Shown: positions 1 to 6,269, numbered from the stretch's first letter. The stretch: DNA of 8,970 bases from Streptosporangiaceae bacterium (GCA_030039095.1 JASHQP010000090.1:1-8970); one strand, 5' to 3'. Translations and numbers: made by a program. Notes: a model not told the origin generated them from the letters alone.

Positions 1-264
1 GTTGCTCGCGGCGGCAGCGGCCAGCGCCTCCTGCAGCATCGGATGCGCAGGGAGCCCCGCCTCGCCGAACGCCAGCGGCAGCACCGGTTCCCCCCGGCTG
101 CGCCGGGCGGCCAGGGCCTCGTTCGCCGCGAGCGTGGCCGAGACCGGCATGCAGGGCGGATGGGCGGGCTGATGAAGGCCCGCGGGCACGCTTCGCGAAG
201 CCGGCAGCGCCGGTGCGGGGGGCAGGACGGGCGAGACAGGCGTCATCGTCCCGGCGAAAGGCAT
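1..264 (-). CDS. PLP-dependent aminotransferase class I/II, N-terminal fragment
   Basis: An open frame on the minus strand starts at ATG 264 and is still open at base 1, giving 88 residues. Residues 42-88 contain SATLAANEALAARR, then EPVLPLAFGEAGLPAHPMLQEAL, the pattern seen at the N-terminus of actinobacterial fold-type I aminotransferases, just before the region that contacts the substrate and cofactor. The first roughly 38 residues are a Pro/Ala-rich, poorly conserved leader. A GGAG Shine-Dalgarno lies 7 nt upstream of ATG 264, which supports that start; internal ATGs at 246 and 150 are alternatives, and 150 would remove the leader. The PLP lysine and the rest of the enzyme lie outside the window, so substrate is not predictable. 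It is divergent from a LysR-type regulator, a usual arrangement for a regulator and its target. Family assignment is by recognised N-terminal motif only. Confidence 0.72.
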   Translation of the reverse strand, partial: MPFAGTMTPVSPVLPPAPALPASRSVPAGLHQPAHPPCMPVSATLAANEALAARRSRGEPVLPLAFGEAGLPAHPMLQEALAAAAASN

Positions 265-271
265 GACAAAA

Positions 272-275
272 CTCC
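272..275 (-). promoter_or_regulatory. Ribosome binding site of the aminotransferase
   Basis: GGAG on the minus strand, 7 nt before ATG 264. It decides the long start for the aminotransferase over the internal ATGs at 246 and 150. Confidence 0.55.
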
Positions 276-303
276 AAGCTGCGGGGTATGTGGGGTCCAA
301 CCG

Positions 304-325
304 GCCAGGCTCCACATGTCCTGGC
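304..325. promoter_or_regulatory. Candidate operator in the aminotransferase/LysR intergenic region
   Basis: GCCAGG (304-309) and CCTGGC (320-325) form a perfect inverted repeat of 6-bp arms with a 10-bp spacer. It sits in the 156-bp gap between the divergent aminotransferase and LysR gene, 40-60 bp upstream of the aminotransferase start, where a LysR-family dimer would be expected to bind. It does not obviously match the T-N11-A core with adjacent A/T bases, so the assignment to this regulator is inference. Confidence 0.3.
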
Positions 326-408
326 GATTACTAATATTGAACAACTGCGCTCACCACGATGTATCCAATTAAGCGTTAGCGGAAGCCCCGTATCTCTGAC
401 GCAGAGCT

Positions 409-414
409 TAAGCT
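409..414 (+). promoter_or_regulatory. Candidate -10 element for a leaderless LysR transcript
   Basis: TAAGCT matches the actinobacterial -10 pattern TANNNT and ends 6 nt before ATG 421, so transcription would start at or next to the start codon. No Shine-Dalgarno is visible before that ATG. The hexamer is part of a 10-bp palindrome AGCTTAAGCT (405-414). No convincing -35 is visible. Confidence 0.4.
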
Positions 415-420
415 TTGCTT

Positions 421-1353
421 ATGCTCGATACACACCGGCTGCGGCTGCTGAGGGAATTCGCCGAGCGGGGCACGATCGCGGCCACCGCCGCGGCGCTCGG
501 GTACACCCCGTCCGCGGTGTCGCAGCAACTGGCGGCGCTGGAGCGGGAGAGCGGGGCGGTGCTGCTCGACCGGACCGCCCGGACGGCGGAACTGACCGAC
601 GCGGGACGGCGGCTGGTGGAGCACGCGGAGCGCATCCTGGCCATGGTCGAGGCCGCCGAGGCCGACCTTTCCCCGGCCGGCCCGGCCGGCCGGGTGACCG
701 TGACCGCGTTCCCGACGGCGGCCGTGGCGTTCGGGCCCGCGCTGGTCCGCCGGGTCCGCGCGCACCCCGGCATGTCGCTGCTGCTCCGCGAGACCGACCG
801 CGAGGAGGGGCTGCGGCTGGTCCGCAGCGGCGAGGCGGACGTCGCCCTGATAGCCGACTGGTCGGGCCGGCTCACCCGCCCCGGTCCCGGCCGGCCCGGC
901 GGCGACGAGGAAACCGGCATCCTGCGTTTCTACCGGCTGCTCCGCGACCCGGTGGTGCTCGTGCTGCCGCGCGGCCATCCGTTCGCGGATCCGGCAAAAC
1001 TGGTCGATCTGGACGAGCTGGCCGACGAGCCCTGGCTGGCCGCGCCGATCGGGGAGCCGTCGCGGCAGGCGGTGGACCGGCTGCTGGTCGGGGCCGGCGG
1101 GATGCCCCCGGCGCCGTGGGAGTTCGAAGGGCTGTCCACGATACTCAGCCTGGTGGCGCGGGGCATCGGGATCGCCGCCCTGCCCAGGCTCACGCTGGCC
1201 GTCGGGGACCGGCGGGTGGCCGTGCGCGAGCTGCCGGGAACCGCCCAGGCTCGTGACGTGTGCGCGGTGGCCAGGGCCTCGAGCGTGCGCAGGCCGTCGG
1301 TGGCCGTGATCCTCTCGGCGCTGGACAGCGCCGCGGAGCGGCTCGGCAGGTAG
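421..1353 (+). CDS. LysR-family transcriptional regulator
   Basis: Encodes 310 residues, typical LysR length. Residues 1-60 form the winged helix-turn-helix: MLDTHRLRLLREFAERGTIA begins the domain, followed by the recognition-helix signature TPSAVSQQLAALERESG and the wing LDRTARTAELTDAGRRL. A linker helix to about residue 85 precedes the effector-binding domain (about 88-300), containing PAGRVTVTAFPTAAVAFGPALV, LVRSGEADVALI and a late GIGIAALPRL segment, all usual for the two-lobed periplasmic-binding-protein-like fold. The start at 421 is chosen because LysR proteins begin directly with such a sequence; a TTG at 415 is an alternative. The gene is divergent from the aminotransferase and probably controls it and itself; the effector cannot be predicted. 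The stop codon lies inside a 22-bp tandem duplication. Confidence 0.93.
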   Translation: MLDTHRLRLLREFAERGTIAATAAALGYTPSAVSQQLAALERESGAVLLDRTARTAELTDAGRRLVEHAERILAMVEAAEADLSPAGPAGRVTVTAFPTAAVAFGPALVRRVRAHPGMSLLLRETDREEGLRLVRSGEADVALIADWSGRLTRPGPGRPGGDEETGILRFYRLLRDPVVLVLPRGHPFADPAKLVDLDELADEPWLAAPIGEPSRQAVDRLLVGAGGMPPAPWEFEGLSTILSLVARGIGIAALPRLTLAVGDRRVAVRELPGTAQARDVCAVARASSVRRPSVAVILSALDSAAERLGR

Positions 1354-1376
1354 AGCGGAGCGGCTCGGCAGGTAGA
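1333..1376. repeat. 22-bp perfect tandem duplication spanning the LysR stop codon
   Basis: Bases 1333-1354 (starting GCGGAGCGGCTCGG and ending GGTAGA) are repeated exactly at 1355-1376. The first copy contains the last codons and TAG stop of the LysR gene; the second lies entirely downstream. The protein is unaffected because the first TAG is used. It looks like a recent slippage or short-homology duplication. Confidence 0.9.
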
Positions 1377-1390
1377 ACCGCCCGATTCGC

Positions 1391-1422
1391 CGGTTCCCCC
1401 CATGCCGCCAGGGGTAGAACCG
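1391..1422 (+). terminator. Candidate hairpin terminator after the LysR gene
   Basis: CGGTTC plus CCCC (1391-1400) pairs with GGGG (1411-1414) and GAACCG (1417-1422), with a TA bulge and a 10-nt loop. There is no U-tract, as is common in actinomycetes. A competing 6-bp hairpin uses the same CGGTTC with an earlier GAACCG at 1375-1380. It lies 37 bp after the LysR stop and 51 bp before the kinase start, so it could end the LysR transcript or lie in the kinase leader. Confidence 0.4.
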
Positions 1423-1424
1423 AG

Positions 1425-1452
1425 CGTAACTGGATTGTGTCTAACTGTTACG
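1425..1452. promoter_or_regulatory. Candidate operator upstream of the histidine kinase
   Basis: CGTAAC (1425-1430) and GTTACG (1447-1452) are perfect inverted arms with a 16-bp spacer. A direct repeat TAACTG also occurs at 1428-1433 and 1442-1447. The element is locally AT-richer than its surroundings and ends 21 bp before the kinase start, a position suitable for promoter-proximal regulation. GTAAC half-sites resemble those of some OmpR-family regulators, but which protein binds is unknown. Confidence 0.35.
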
Positions 1453-1460
1453 AACATCGC

Positions 1461-1465
1461 GAGGG
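1461..1465 (+). promoter_or_regulatory. Ribosome binding site of the histidine kinase
   Basis: GAGGG ends 8 nt before ATG 1474 and supports this start over the in-frame ATG at 1402, which has no comparable purine-rich site. Confidence 0.5.
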
Positions 1466-1473
1466 CGGGGGGC

Positions 1474-2706
1474 ATGGCGGCTTCTCGGGTGAGGCATGCT
1501 GCCGACCACCAGGCAGAAGATCTCGTCCGGCTGCTCGCCAAGATCGCCCCGGTTGGGATCGTGCAGACCGACGCCGACGGCCAGTGCGTGTTCGTCAACG
1601 ACCGGTGGTGCGCGATGACCGGGACCACGGTCACCCAGGCCCGGGGGGCCGGCTGGTCCGACGCGCTGCACCCCGGCGACGTCGAGCGGGTCACCGAGGA
1701 GTGGCTGCACGCCGCCGAGCACCAGGGCGAACTGCGCACCGATTGCCGCCTGCGGCCCGCCGACGGCGGGGAGATCTGGGTGCACGTGGCCGCGATGCCG
1801 CTGCCCGGCCCGGACGGCGAGCCGGTCGGCTACCTGGCCGCGGTCACGAACATCTCGGACCGCAAGCGGGCCGAAGCCGAGCAGGAGCGGCTCCTCGCCG
1901 CCGAGCAGCGCACCCGCACCGCGGAGATCGCCGCGCGCGAACTTGCCGAGCTGGCACAGGAGCGGCTGGTAGAGCAGAACACCAGGCTGCTCGAGCAGGA
2001 CGAGAGCCGCAGGCAGTTCCTGGCCACGGCGTCGCACGAGCTCAGCACGCCGATCGCTTCGATCATCTCCTTCTGCGAGCTGATCAGGGAGGGCGACCCG
2101 GAGCTCAGCGCGCACTCGGCGGAGTCGCTGGGCGTCGTCGAGCGCAACGCCCGGCGCCTGCTGCGCCTCGTGGGCGATCTGCTGCTGGTCACCAGGATCG
2201 AGGCGGGTGGCCTGCCCCTCGACGTCGGCCAGGTCCTGGTCCCCGAGCTGATCGCGGACGTCGCCCGGTCGAACGCGCCGGACGCGGGCAAGCAGGGCGT
2301 GCGGATCGAGGCCTCGGCGGGCGACGGCCCGCCGCTGCGGGCCGACCAGGAGCGGCTGCACCAGGTGCTGGACAACCTCGTGTCCAACGCGATCAAGTTC
2401 ACCGCCAGAAAGCATGCTGACGGGCAGGAGCGCGATGGCCTGGTTCGCCTCACCGCCGCTCACGAGGACCGTGCCTGGCGCATCGAGGTGGCCGACTCCG
2501 GGATCGGCATACCGCCCGCCGAGCTCGGCCAGGTCTTCGACAGGTTCGCCCGGGCCTCCAACGCGAAGGCGGCCAGTCTGCCAGGGACCGGCCTCGGTCT
2601 TTCCGTGGTCAAGGCCGTTACGGAACTGCACGGCGGCCGCGTCGAGGTGGACAGCGCCGAGGGCGTCGGCACCACGTTCCGGGTCTACCTGCCGGCGGCG
2701 CGATGA
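1474..2706 (+). CDS. Soluble PAS-domain sensor histidine kinase
   Basis: Encodes 410 residues. Residues about 15-127 form a PAS domain ([20 protein letters not shown] early, ending in [16 protein letters not shown], a typical PAS/PAC exit). A charged coiled-coil linker spans about 130-180. HisKA follows, with phospho-acceptor His188 in SHELSTP. The catalytic HATPase domain has the N box ([10 protein letters not shown], Asn305), G1 box DSGIGIPP (Asp341), F box VFDRFARAS, and G2 box GTGLGL (371-376). No transmembrane segment or signal peptide is visible, so it should sense a cytoplasmic cue. ATG 1474 is chosen because GAGGG lies 8 nt upstream and the PAS domain begins soon after; an upstream in-frame ATG at 1402 would add 24 unconserved residues. 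Its TGA overlaps the ATG of the next gene, so kinase and regulator are translationally coupled and form a cognate pair. Confidence 0.93.
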   Translation: MAASRVRHAADHQAEDLVRLLAKIAPVGIVQTDADGQCVFVNDRWCAMTGTTVTQARGAGWSDALHPGDVERVTEEWLHAAEHQGELRTDCRLRPADGGEIWVHVAAMPLPGPDGEPVGYLAAVTNISDRKRAEAEQERLLAAEQRTRTAEIAARELAELAQERLVEQNTRLLEQDESRRQFLATASHELSTPIASIISFCELIREGDPELSAHSAESLGVVERNARRLLRLVGDLLLVTRIEAGGLPLDVGQVLVPELIADVARSNAPDAGKQGVRIEASAGDGPPLRADQERLHQVLDNLVSNAIKFTARKHADGQERDGLVRLTAAHEDRAWRIEVADSGIGIPPAELGQVFDRFARASNAKAASLPGTGLGLSVVKAVTELHGGRVEVDSAEGVGTTFRVYLPAAR

Positions 2707-3791
2707 GCGGCACGCCGCGGCCGGGGGAGCCGGGGGAGCCGGGGGAGCCGGCGCGGCCGGGCGAGCCGCGCGGGCGGATCCTCATGGTCGAGGATGACCC
2801 CGACCACGCGCTCTACGTCCTCGAGGTGCTGCAGCGCCGGGGCGGCTTCGAGGTCGTCCACGTCACCGATCCCGCCGGGGCGCTGCGCCGCGTCCGGGAG
2901 CCGTGGGACCTCGTGCTGACCGACGTGGAGATGCCCGGCATGACCGGCCTCGATCTGCTGGAATCCGTGCGCCGGATCGCTCCCGACCTGCCGGTCGCCG
3001 TGGTCACCGCGCACGCGAGCATCAGCAACGTGGTCACCGCGCTGCGCAGCCGCGCCGACGAGTTCCTGCAGAAGCCGCTGCCGCCGGACCAGCTGACCGG
3101 CACCGTCGCCGCGCTGGTCGACAAGGGGCGCGCCGCCCGCCTGGCCTCGCGCCAGGTCGTGCTCGCGATCGGCGCGCACCCGGACGACGTCGAGATCGGG
3201 GCGGGTGGCGCGCTGGCCGTGCACGGCGACCTCGGGCACGAGATCGCGATCCTGACCCTGTGCCGGGGGTCACGCGGCGGCGATTCGGAGCGGCGGGCGG
3301 CCGAGTCCCAGGAGGCCGCCAGGATCCTGTCCGCCGAGCTCTACCTGGAGGACCTCGAGGACACCGGCATCGACGAGGGCGATCCCACGATCAGCGTGAT
3401 CGGCCGGGTCATCGATGCGGTGGCGCCGACCGTGATCTACACCCACTCGATCCACGACGTGCACCAGGACCACCGCAACACGCACAGCGCGGTGATGGTG
3501 GCGGCGCAGGACGTCGGCCGGGTGTACTGCTACCAGTCGCCGTCGGCCACCGTCGACTTCCGGCCCACCCGCTTCGTCAGCATCGACCGGCAGCTCGACC
3601 GCAAGCTGCGCGCGATCGCCTCGTTCGACTCCCAGGCAGAGATGCGGACCTATCTGGAGCCCGACCTGATCCAGTCGATAGCACGGTCCTGGTCCCGTTT
3701 TGCCGAGGGCCGGTACGCCGAGGCGTTCGAGGTCATCCGCGACCGCGCAGACATCACCGCGGGCGGCCGCGAGCGCCAGGCCCTGCACTGA
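2703..3791 (+). CDS. Response regulator with PIG-L/LmbE-type deacetylase output domain
   Basis: Encodes 362 residues. After a PGE-repeat leader (1-23), residues about 25-142 are a complete CheY-like receiver: acidic pocket E30/D31/D32, phospho-acceptor Asp74 (VLTDVEMPG), switch Thr102 (VVTAHA) and Lys124 (LQKPL). From residue 152 a PIG-L superfamily domain follows: AIGAHPDDVEIGAGG (His159, Asp161, Asp162, the zinc and catalytic motif), the strand and turn ILTLCRGSRGGDSERR, and the late metal motif HDVHQDHRNTH (251-261). PIG-L enzymes are zinc hydrolases that remove acetyl or acyl groups from amino sugars and related N-acyl compounds, for example MshB in mycothiol synthesis. No DNA-binding domain is present, so phosphorylation should regulate an enzyme directly; this is inference from domain order. 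ATG 2703 overlaps the kinase stop in an ATGA junction. The substrate is unknown. All expected receiver and metal motifs look intact. Confidence 0.9.
   Translation: MSGTPRPGEPGEPGEPARPGEPRGRILMVEDDPDHALYVLEVLQRRGGFEVVHVTDPAGALRRVREPWDLVLTDVEMPGMTGLDLLESVRRIAPDLPVAVVTAHASISNVVTALRSRADEFLQKPLPPDQLTGTVAALVDKGRAARLASRQVVLAIGAHPDDVEIGAGGALAVHGDLGHEIAILTLCRGSRGGDSERRAAESQEAARILSAELYLEDLEDTGIDEGDPTISVIGRVIDAVAPTVIYTHSIHDVHQDHRNTHSAVMVAAQDVGRVYCYQSPSATVDFRPTRFVSIDRQLDRKLRAIASFDSQAEMRTYLEPDLIQSIARSWSRFAEGRYAEAFEVIRDRADITAGGRERQALH
2721..2765 (+). repeat. 9-bp tandem repeat encoding Pro-Gly-Glu units
   Basis: CCGGGGGAG occurs three times in tandem (2721-2747), then a degenerate fourth copy (CCGGGCGAG, 2757-2765) after a 9-bp Pro-Ala-Arg interruption. 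In frame this gives a PGE/PAR/PGE leader between the start codon and the receiver domain. The unit length keeps frame, so copy number can vary without disrupting the protein. Confidence 0.85.
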
Positions 3792-3828
3792 CCGGCCGGG
3801 TCCGCGGGGCGCACCAGAGCCCGGTCAG
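3788..3828. terminator. Shared bidirectional hairpin between convergent genes
   Basis: CTGACCGG (3788-3795) and CCGGTCAG (3821-3828) are perfect 8-bp inverted arms around a 25-nt GC-rich loop. The TGA stop of the response regulator is in the left arm and the TGA stop of arcA, read on the minus strand, is in the right arm. No T-tract is present. A factor-dependent or stem-only terminator working both ways is the simplest reading. Confidence 0.5.
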
Positions 3829-5042
3829 GCGTCGCGTTCAAGGGGGCACGTCATGCAGCGCGGCCCTCCCCGGCCGCGCCCGAGCTCGCTGCCCCTGATT
3901 GCGATCACCTCGATGCCGTTCGCGCGGAGAAAGGCGTTGGTGGTGACGTTCCGCTCGTACGCGAGCACCACGCCCGGGGCGACAGCGAGCACGTTGCAGC
4001 CGTCGTCCCACTGCTCACGCTGCGCCGAGTGCACGTCCTGGGTGGCGGTCAGCACCCGGAAGCTGCCCCGGCCGGTCGCGGCGGCGATCGCGGCGTGCAT
4101 CTCCTCCGGCGGGTGGTCGGTGACCTTCAGCTCGCGCGGCCCGCTGCCGGGCTCGACCGTGTAGGACGGCAGCATCCCCAGCCCCGCGTACTTCACGAAC
4201 ACCCCGTAATCGGCCATGGTCAGCACCGTGTCCAGGTGCATGAACGCGCGCGACTTCGGCATGTCGATCGCGACCAGCCGGTCGGCGGCCGAGGCCGAGA
4301 ACAGCCGGTGCGCCAGCATCTCAACGGCCTGCGGCTGGGTGCGCTCGCTCATCCCGACGAGGACGGCGCCGTCGCCGAGCACGAGGATGTCGCCGCCCTC
4401 GATCGTGGCGGGCGCGGCGTCCTCGCCGTGCAGCCAGACCTCGAACCCGCCGGCGGCGAACATCGGGTGCCACCGGTACACGGCCTCGTCGCTGACGGTC
4501 TCCCGCATCCGGGCCCGCCGCCGCATGGCGTTCACCGACACCCCGTTGTAGATCCAGCTGCTGGTATCCCGCTGATAAAGAACGTTGGGGAGCGGCTGGA
4601 GCACGAAGTCGTCCGGGTCCAGCGAGTGGAACGCGATGCTCTTGGGCTCCGGGCCGAACTGGATGATCTCCCGCTTGGTGATGCCGCCGATCAGGTACCG
4701 CGCCAGGTCGGCGGCGCCGAGCCCCTCCACCGCCGCGCGCAGCGCGTCAGCCGCCAGCGGCCCGTGCAGCCGCGGGTCGAAGATCCGGTCCAGCACGTAG
4801 TTCCTGGCCTCGGCGATCTCCAGCGTCTGCGCGAAAAGCTCGCCGTAGTAGTGCACGACGACCCCGCGCTCGCGCAGCGCGGCGGCGAACGCGTCGTGCT
4901 CGGCCTGGGCCTCGGCCACCCAGAGCACGTCGTCGAACAGGAGGTCGGCGGCGTTGTCCGGGGTCAGCCGCTTCAGCTCGAGGTCCGGCCGGTGCAGGAT
5001 GACCTGGCGCAGCGGGCCGACCTCGGAGTCCACATGGAACAT
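3825..5042 (-). CDS. arcA: Arginine deiminase
   Basis: Encodes 405 residues, the normal length of the family, which hydrolyses L-arginine to citrulline and ammonia in the cytoplasm. Family hallmarks in order: [20 protein letters not shown] near the N-terminus; QRDTSSWI with Asp159 in place of the commoner TRDP; EGGD (215-218); HLDT with His269 and Asp271; and the C-terminal [10 protein letters not shown] carrying the nucleophile Cys396. All catalytic positions expected from characterised deiminases are present. ATG 5042 is chosen because a TAGTGT -10 lies 7 nt upstream, fitting a leaderless mRNA; GTG 5051 would add three residues. The gene is convergent with the REC-deacetylase gene and divergent from dapE. 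No arcB, arcC or arginine/ornithine antiporter gene is in this window, so a complete arginine deiminase pathway operon is not present here. Confidence 0.95.
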   Translation of the reverse strand: MFHVDSEVGPLRQVILHRPDLELKRLTPDNAADLLFDDVLWVAEAQAEHDAFAAALRERGVVVHYYGELFAQTLEIAEARNYVLDRIFDPRLHGPLAADALRAAVEGLGAADLARYLIGGITKREIIQFGPEPKSIAFHSLDPDDFVLQPLPNVLYQRDTSSWIYNGVSVNAMRRRARMRETVSDEAVYRWHPMFAAGGFEVWLHGEDAAPATIEGGDILVLGDGAVLVGMSERTQPQAVEMLAHRLFSASAADRLVAIDMPKSRAFMHLDTVLTMADYGVFVKYAGLGMLPSYTVEPGSGPRELKVTDHPPEEMHAAIAAATGRGSFRVLTATQDVHSAQREQWDDGCNVLAVAPGVVLAYERNVTTNAFLRANGIEVIAIRGSELGRGRGGPRCMTCPLERDA

Positions 5043-5049
5043 GGGTCCC

Positions 5050-5055
5050 ACACTA
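5050..5055 (-). promoter_or_regulatory. -10 element of a leaderless arcA transcript
   Basis: Read on the minus strand this is TAGTGT (TANNNT), 7 nt before ATG 5042. It shares its TA with the opposing dapE -10. No clear -35 or Shine-Dalgarno is visible. Confidence 0.5.
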
Positions 5056-5059
5056 GGCT
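5054..5059 (+). promoter_or_regulatory. -10 element of a leaderless dapE transcript
   Basis: TAGGCT (TANNNT) ends 6 nt before GTG 5066, so the first transcribed base would be at or beside the start codon. No Shine-Dalgarno precedes the GTG. The hexamer overlaps the arcA -10 by two bases within CTAG (5053-5056). Confidence 0.55.
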
Positions 5060-5065
5060 GCCGCT

Positions 5066-6124
5066 GTGGATCTCGATCTCTCCCTCGCCGCGCCCGACCT
5101 GACCGCCCGGCTCGTCGACGCCGAATCGGTCAGCGGCGCCGAGAAGCCGCTGGCCGACGCCATCGAGGCGGCGCTGCGCCCGCTGCCGCACCTGACCGTC
5201 CACCGCGACGGGAACGTCGTCGTCGCGCGCACCAGCCTCGGCCGTGACCAGCGCGTGGTCCTCGCCGGGCACATCGACACCGTGCCGGTAGCGGACAATG
5301 TGCCATCCCGCCTCGAACGCGGCGTGCTCTACGGGTGTGGCTCCACGGATATGAAATCTGGTGTGGCGGTGCAGCTTCGCCTCGCCGCGCTGCTCCCCGA
5401 GCCGAACCGGGACGTGACGTACGTCTTCTACGACTGCGAGGAAGTCGAGGCGGAGCGCAACGGCCTGCTGCGGGTCGGCGCGATGACCCCGGACCTGCTG
5501 GCCGGCGACCTGGCCGTGCTGATGGAACCGACCGACGGCCTGGTCGAGGGCGGCTGCCAGGGCACGCTGCGCGCGGAGGTCGTGGCGGCCGGCAAGCGGG
5601 CGCACAGCGCCCGGTCCTGGATGGGAGTGAACGCGATCTACGAGGCGGGCCGGATCCTCGACATCCTGCGTGCCTACGAGCCGGCCGAGCCCGAGGTGGA
5701 CGGCCTGACCTACCACGAGGGCCTCAACGCGGTCTTCATCAGCGGGGGAGTGGCCGGGAACGTGATCCCCGACGAGTGCCTGGTCACGGTGAACTTCCGG
5801 TTCGCGCCCGACCGGTCTCCCGAGCAGGCCGCCGACCACGTGCGGGAGGTGTTCGCGGGCTTCGAGGTGCGGGTGACCGACGTGGCGGGCGGCGCCCGGC
5901 CCGGGCTGGGCGAGCCGGCAGCCGCGTCGTTCGTCAGCGCGATCGGCGGCACGCCCCGGGCCAAGCTCGGCTGGACCGACGTGGCCAGGTTCTCCGCGCT
6001 CGGCATCGCGGCCGTCAACTACGGCCCCGGCGACCCGCTGTTCGCCCACCGCGCCGACGAGCACGTCGACGTGGCCGCGATCACGGCCTGCGAGACCAAG
6101 CTGCTCGCCTGGCTGGCCGCCTGA
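5066..6124 (+). CDS. dapE: Succinyl-diaminopimelate desuccinylase
   Basis: Encodes 352 residues. It is an M20-family dinuclear zinc amidohydrolase that releases succinate from N-succinyl-LL-2,6-diaminopimelate in the lysine and peptidoglycan-precursor pathway. Visible metal and catalytic residues: His69 and Asp71 (LAGHIDTVP), bridging Asp95 ([10 protein letters not shown]), general base Glu125 and Glu126 (CEEVE), Glu154 (MEPTDG), and C-terminal His328 ([11 protein letters not shown]). The dimerisation lid begins around residue 170 with [18 protein letters not shown]. The N-terminus ([21 protein letters not shown]) is like that of actinobacterial DapE and supports the GTG at 5066, which also fits a leaderless transcript. 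No other dap gene is adjacent. M20 paralogues can hydrolyse other N-acyl amino acids, but the overall pattern favours DapE. Confidence 0.92.
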   Translation: MDLDLSLAAPDLTARLVDAESVSGAEKPLADAIEAALRPLPHLTVHRDGNVVVARTSLGRDQRVVLAGHIDTVPVADNVPSRLERGVLYGCGSTDMKSGVAVQLRLAALLPEPNRDVTYVFYDCEEVEAERNGLLRVGAMTPDLLAGDLAVLMEPTDGLVEGGCQGTLRAEVVAAGKRAHSARSWMGVNAIYEAGRILDILRAYEPAEPEVDGLTYHEGLNAVFISGGVAGNVIPDECLVTVNFRFAPDRSPEQAADHVREVFAGFEVRVTDVAGGARPGLGEPAAASFVSAIGGTPRAKLGWTDVARFSALGIAAVNYGPGDPLFAHRADEHVDVAAITACETKLLAWLAA

Positions 6125-6214
6125 CGCCCGCTCTCCGCCCGCCGCCACGGTTCCTGCGCGGCGCCATCACCTCACGTCACAATGACACGCCCAGCCACAC
6201 TGGCACGGCGTTCC

Positions 6215-6269
6215 CAATGATCTAGGAGACTTTTGGGCAAATACTGCACCAAAGTCTCCTAGATCATTG
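6215..6269. repeat. 19-bp perfect inverted repeat between dapE and the protease gene
   Basis: CAATGATCTAGGAGACTTT (6215-6233) is exactly reverse-complemented at 6251-6269, with a 17-nt centre. The centre can extend the stem: GG pairs CC and GCA pairs TGC, with single-base bulges at T6234 and A6248, leaving the 5-nt loop AATAC (6240-6244). The whole 55 nt can thus fold almost completely. It lies 91 bp after the dapE stop and 34 bp beyond the protease stop, between convergent genes, is AT-richer than its surroundings and has CTAG in both arms. It may be a bidirectional terminator or a small dispersed palindromic element; the sequence alone does not decide. Confidence 0.9.

Noticed and set aside
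43..372. A 109-residue plus-strand open frame at the left edge
   Set aside because: It is antisense to the aminotransferase start and then runs through the AT-richer intergenic region; composition is Arg/Gly-rich without a domain.
1441..2631. A 396-residue minus-strand open frame opposite the histidine kinase
   Set aside because: The opposite strand encodes all kinase boxes in order. The minus frame has no recognisable domain and is explained by GC-rich third positions.
4029..5102. A 357-residue plus-strand open frame opposite arcA
   Set aside because: It is His/Arg/Val-rich with no motif and lies against a complete arginine deiminase; it also runs through the arcA/dapE promoter.
6177..6214. 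Short inverted repeats such as GTCA-CAA-TGAC and GCCA-CAC-TGGC after dapE
   Set aside because: Four-base arms are expected by chance, and the strong 19-bp palindrome immediately downstream is the better terminator candidate.
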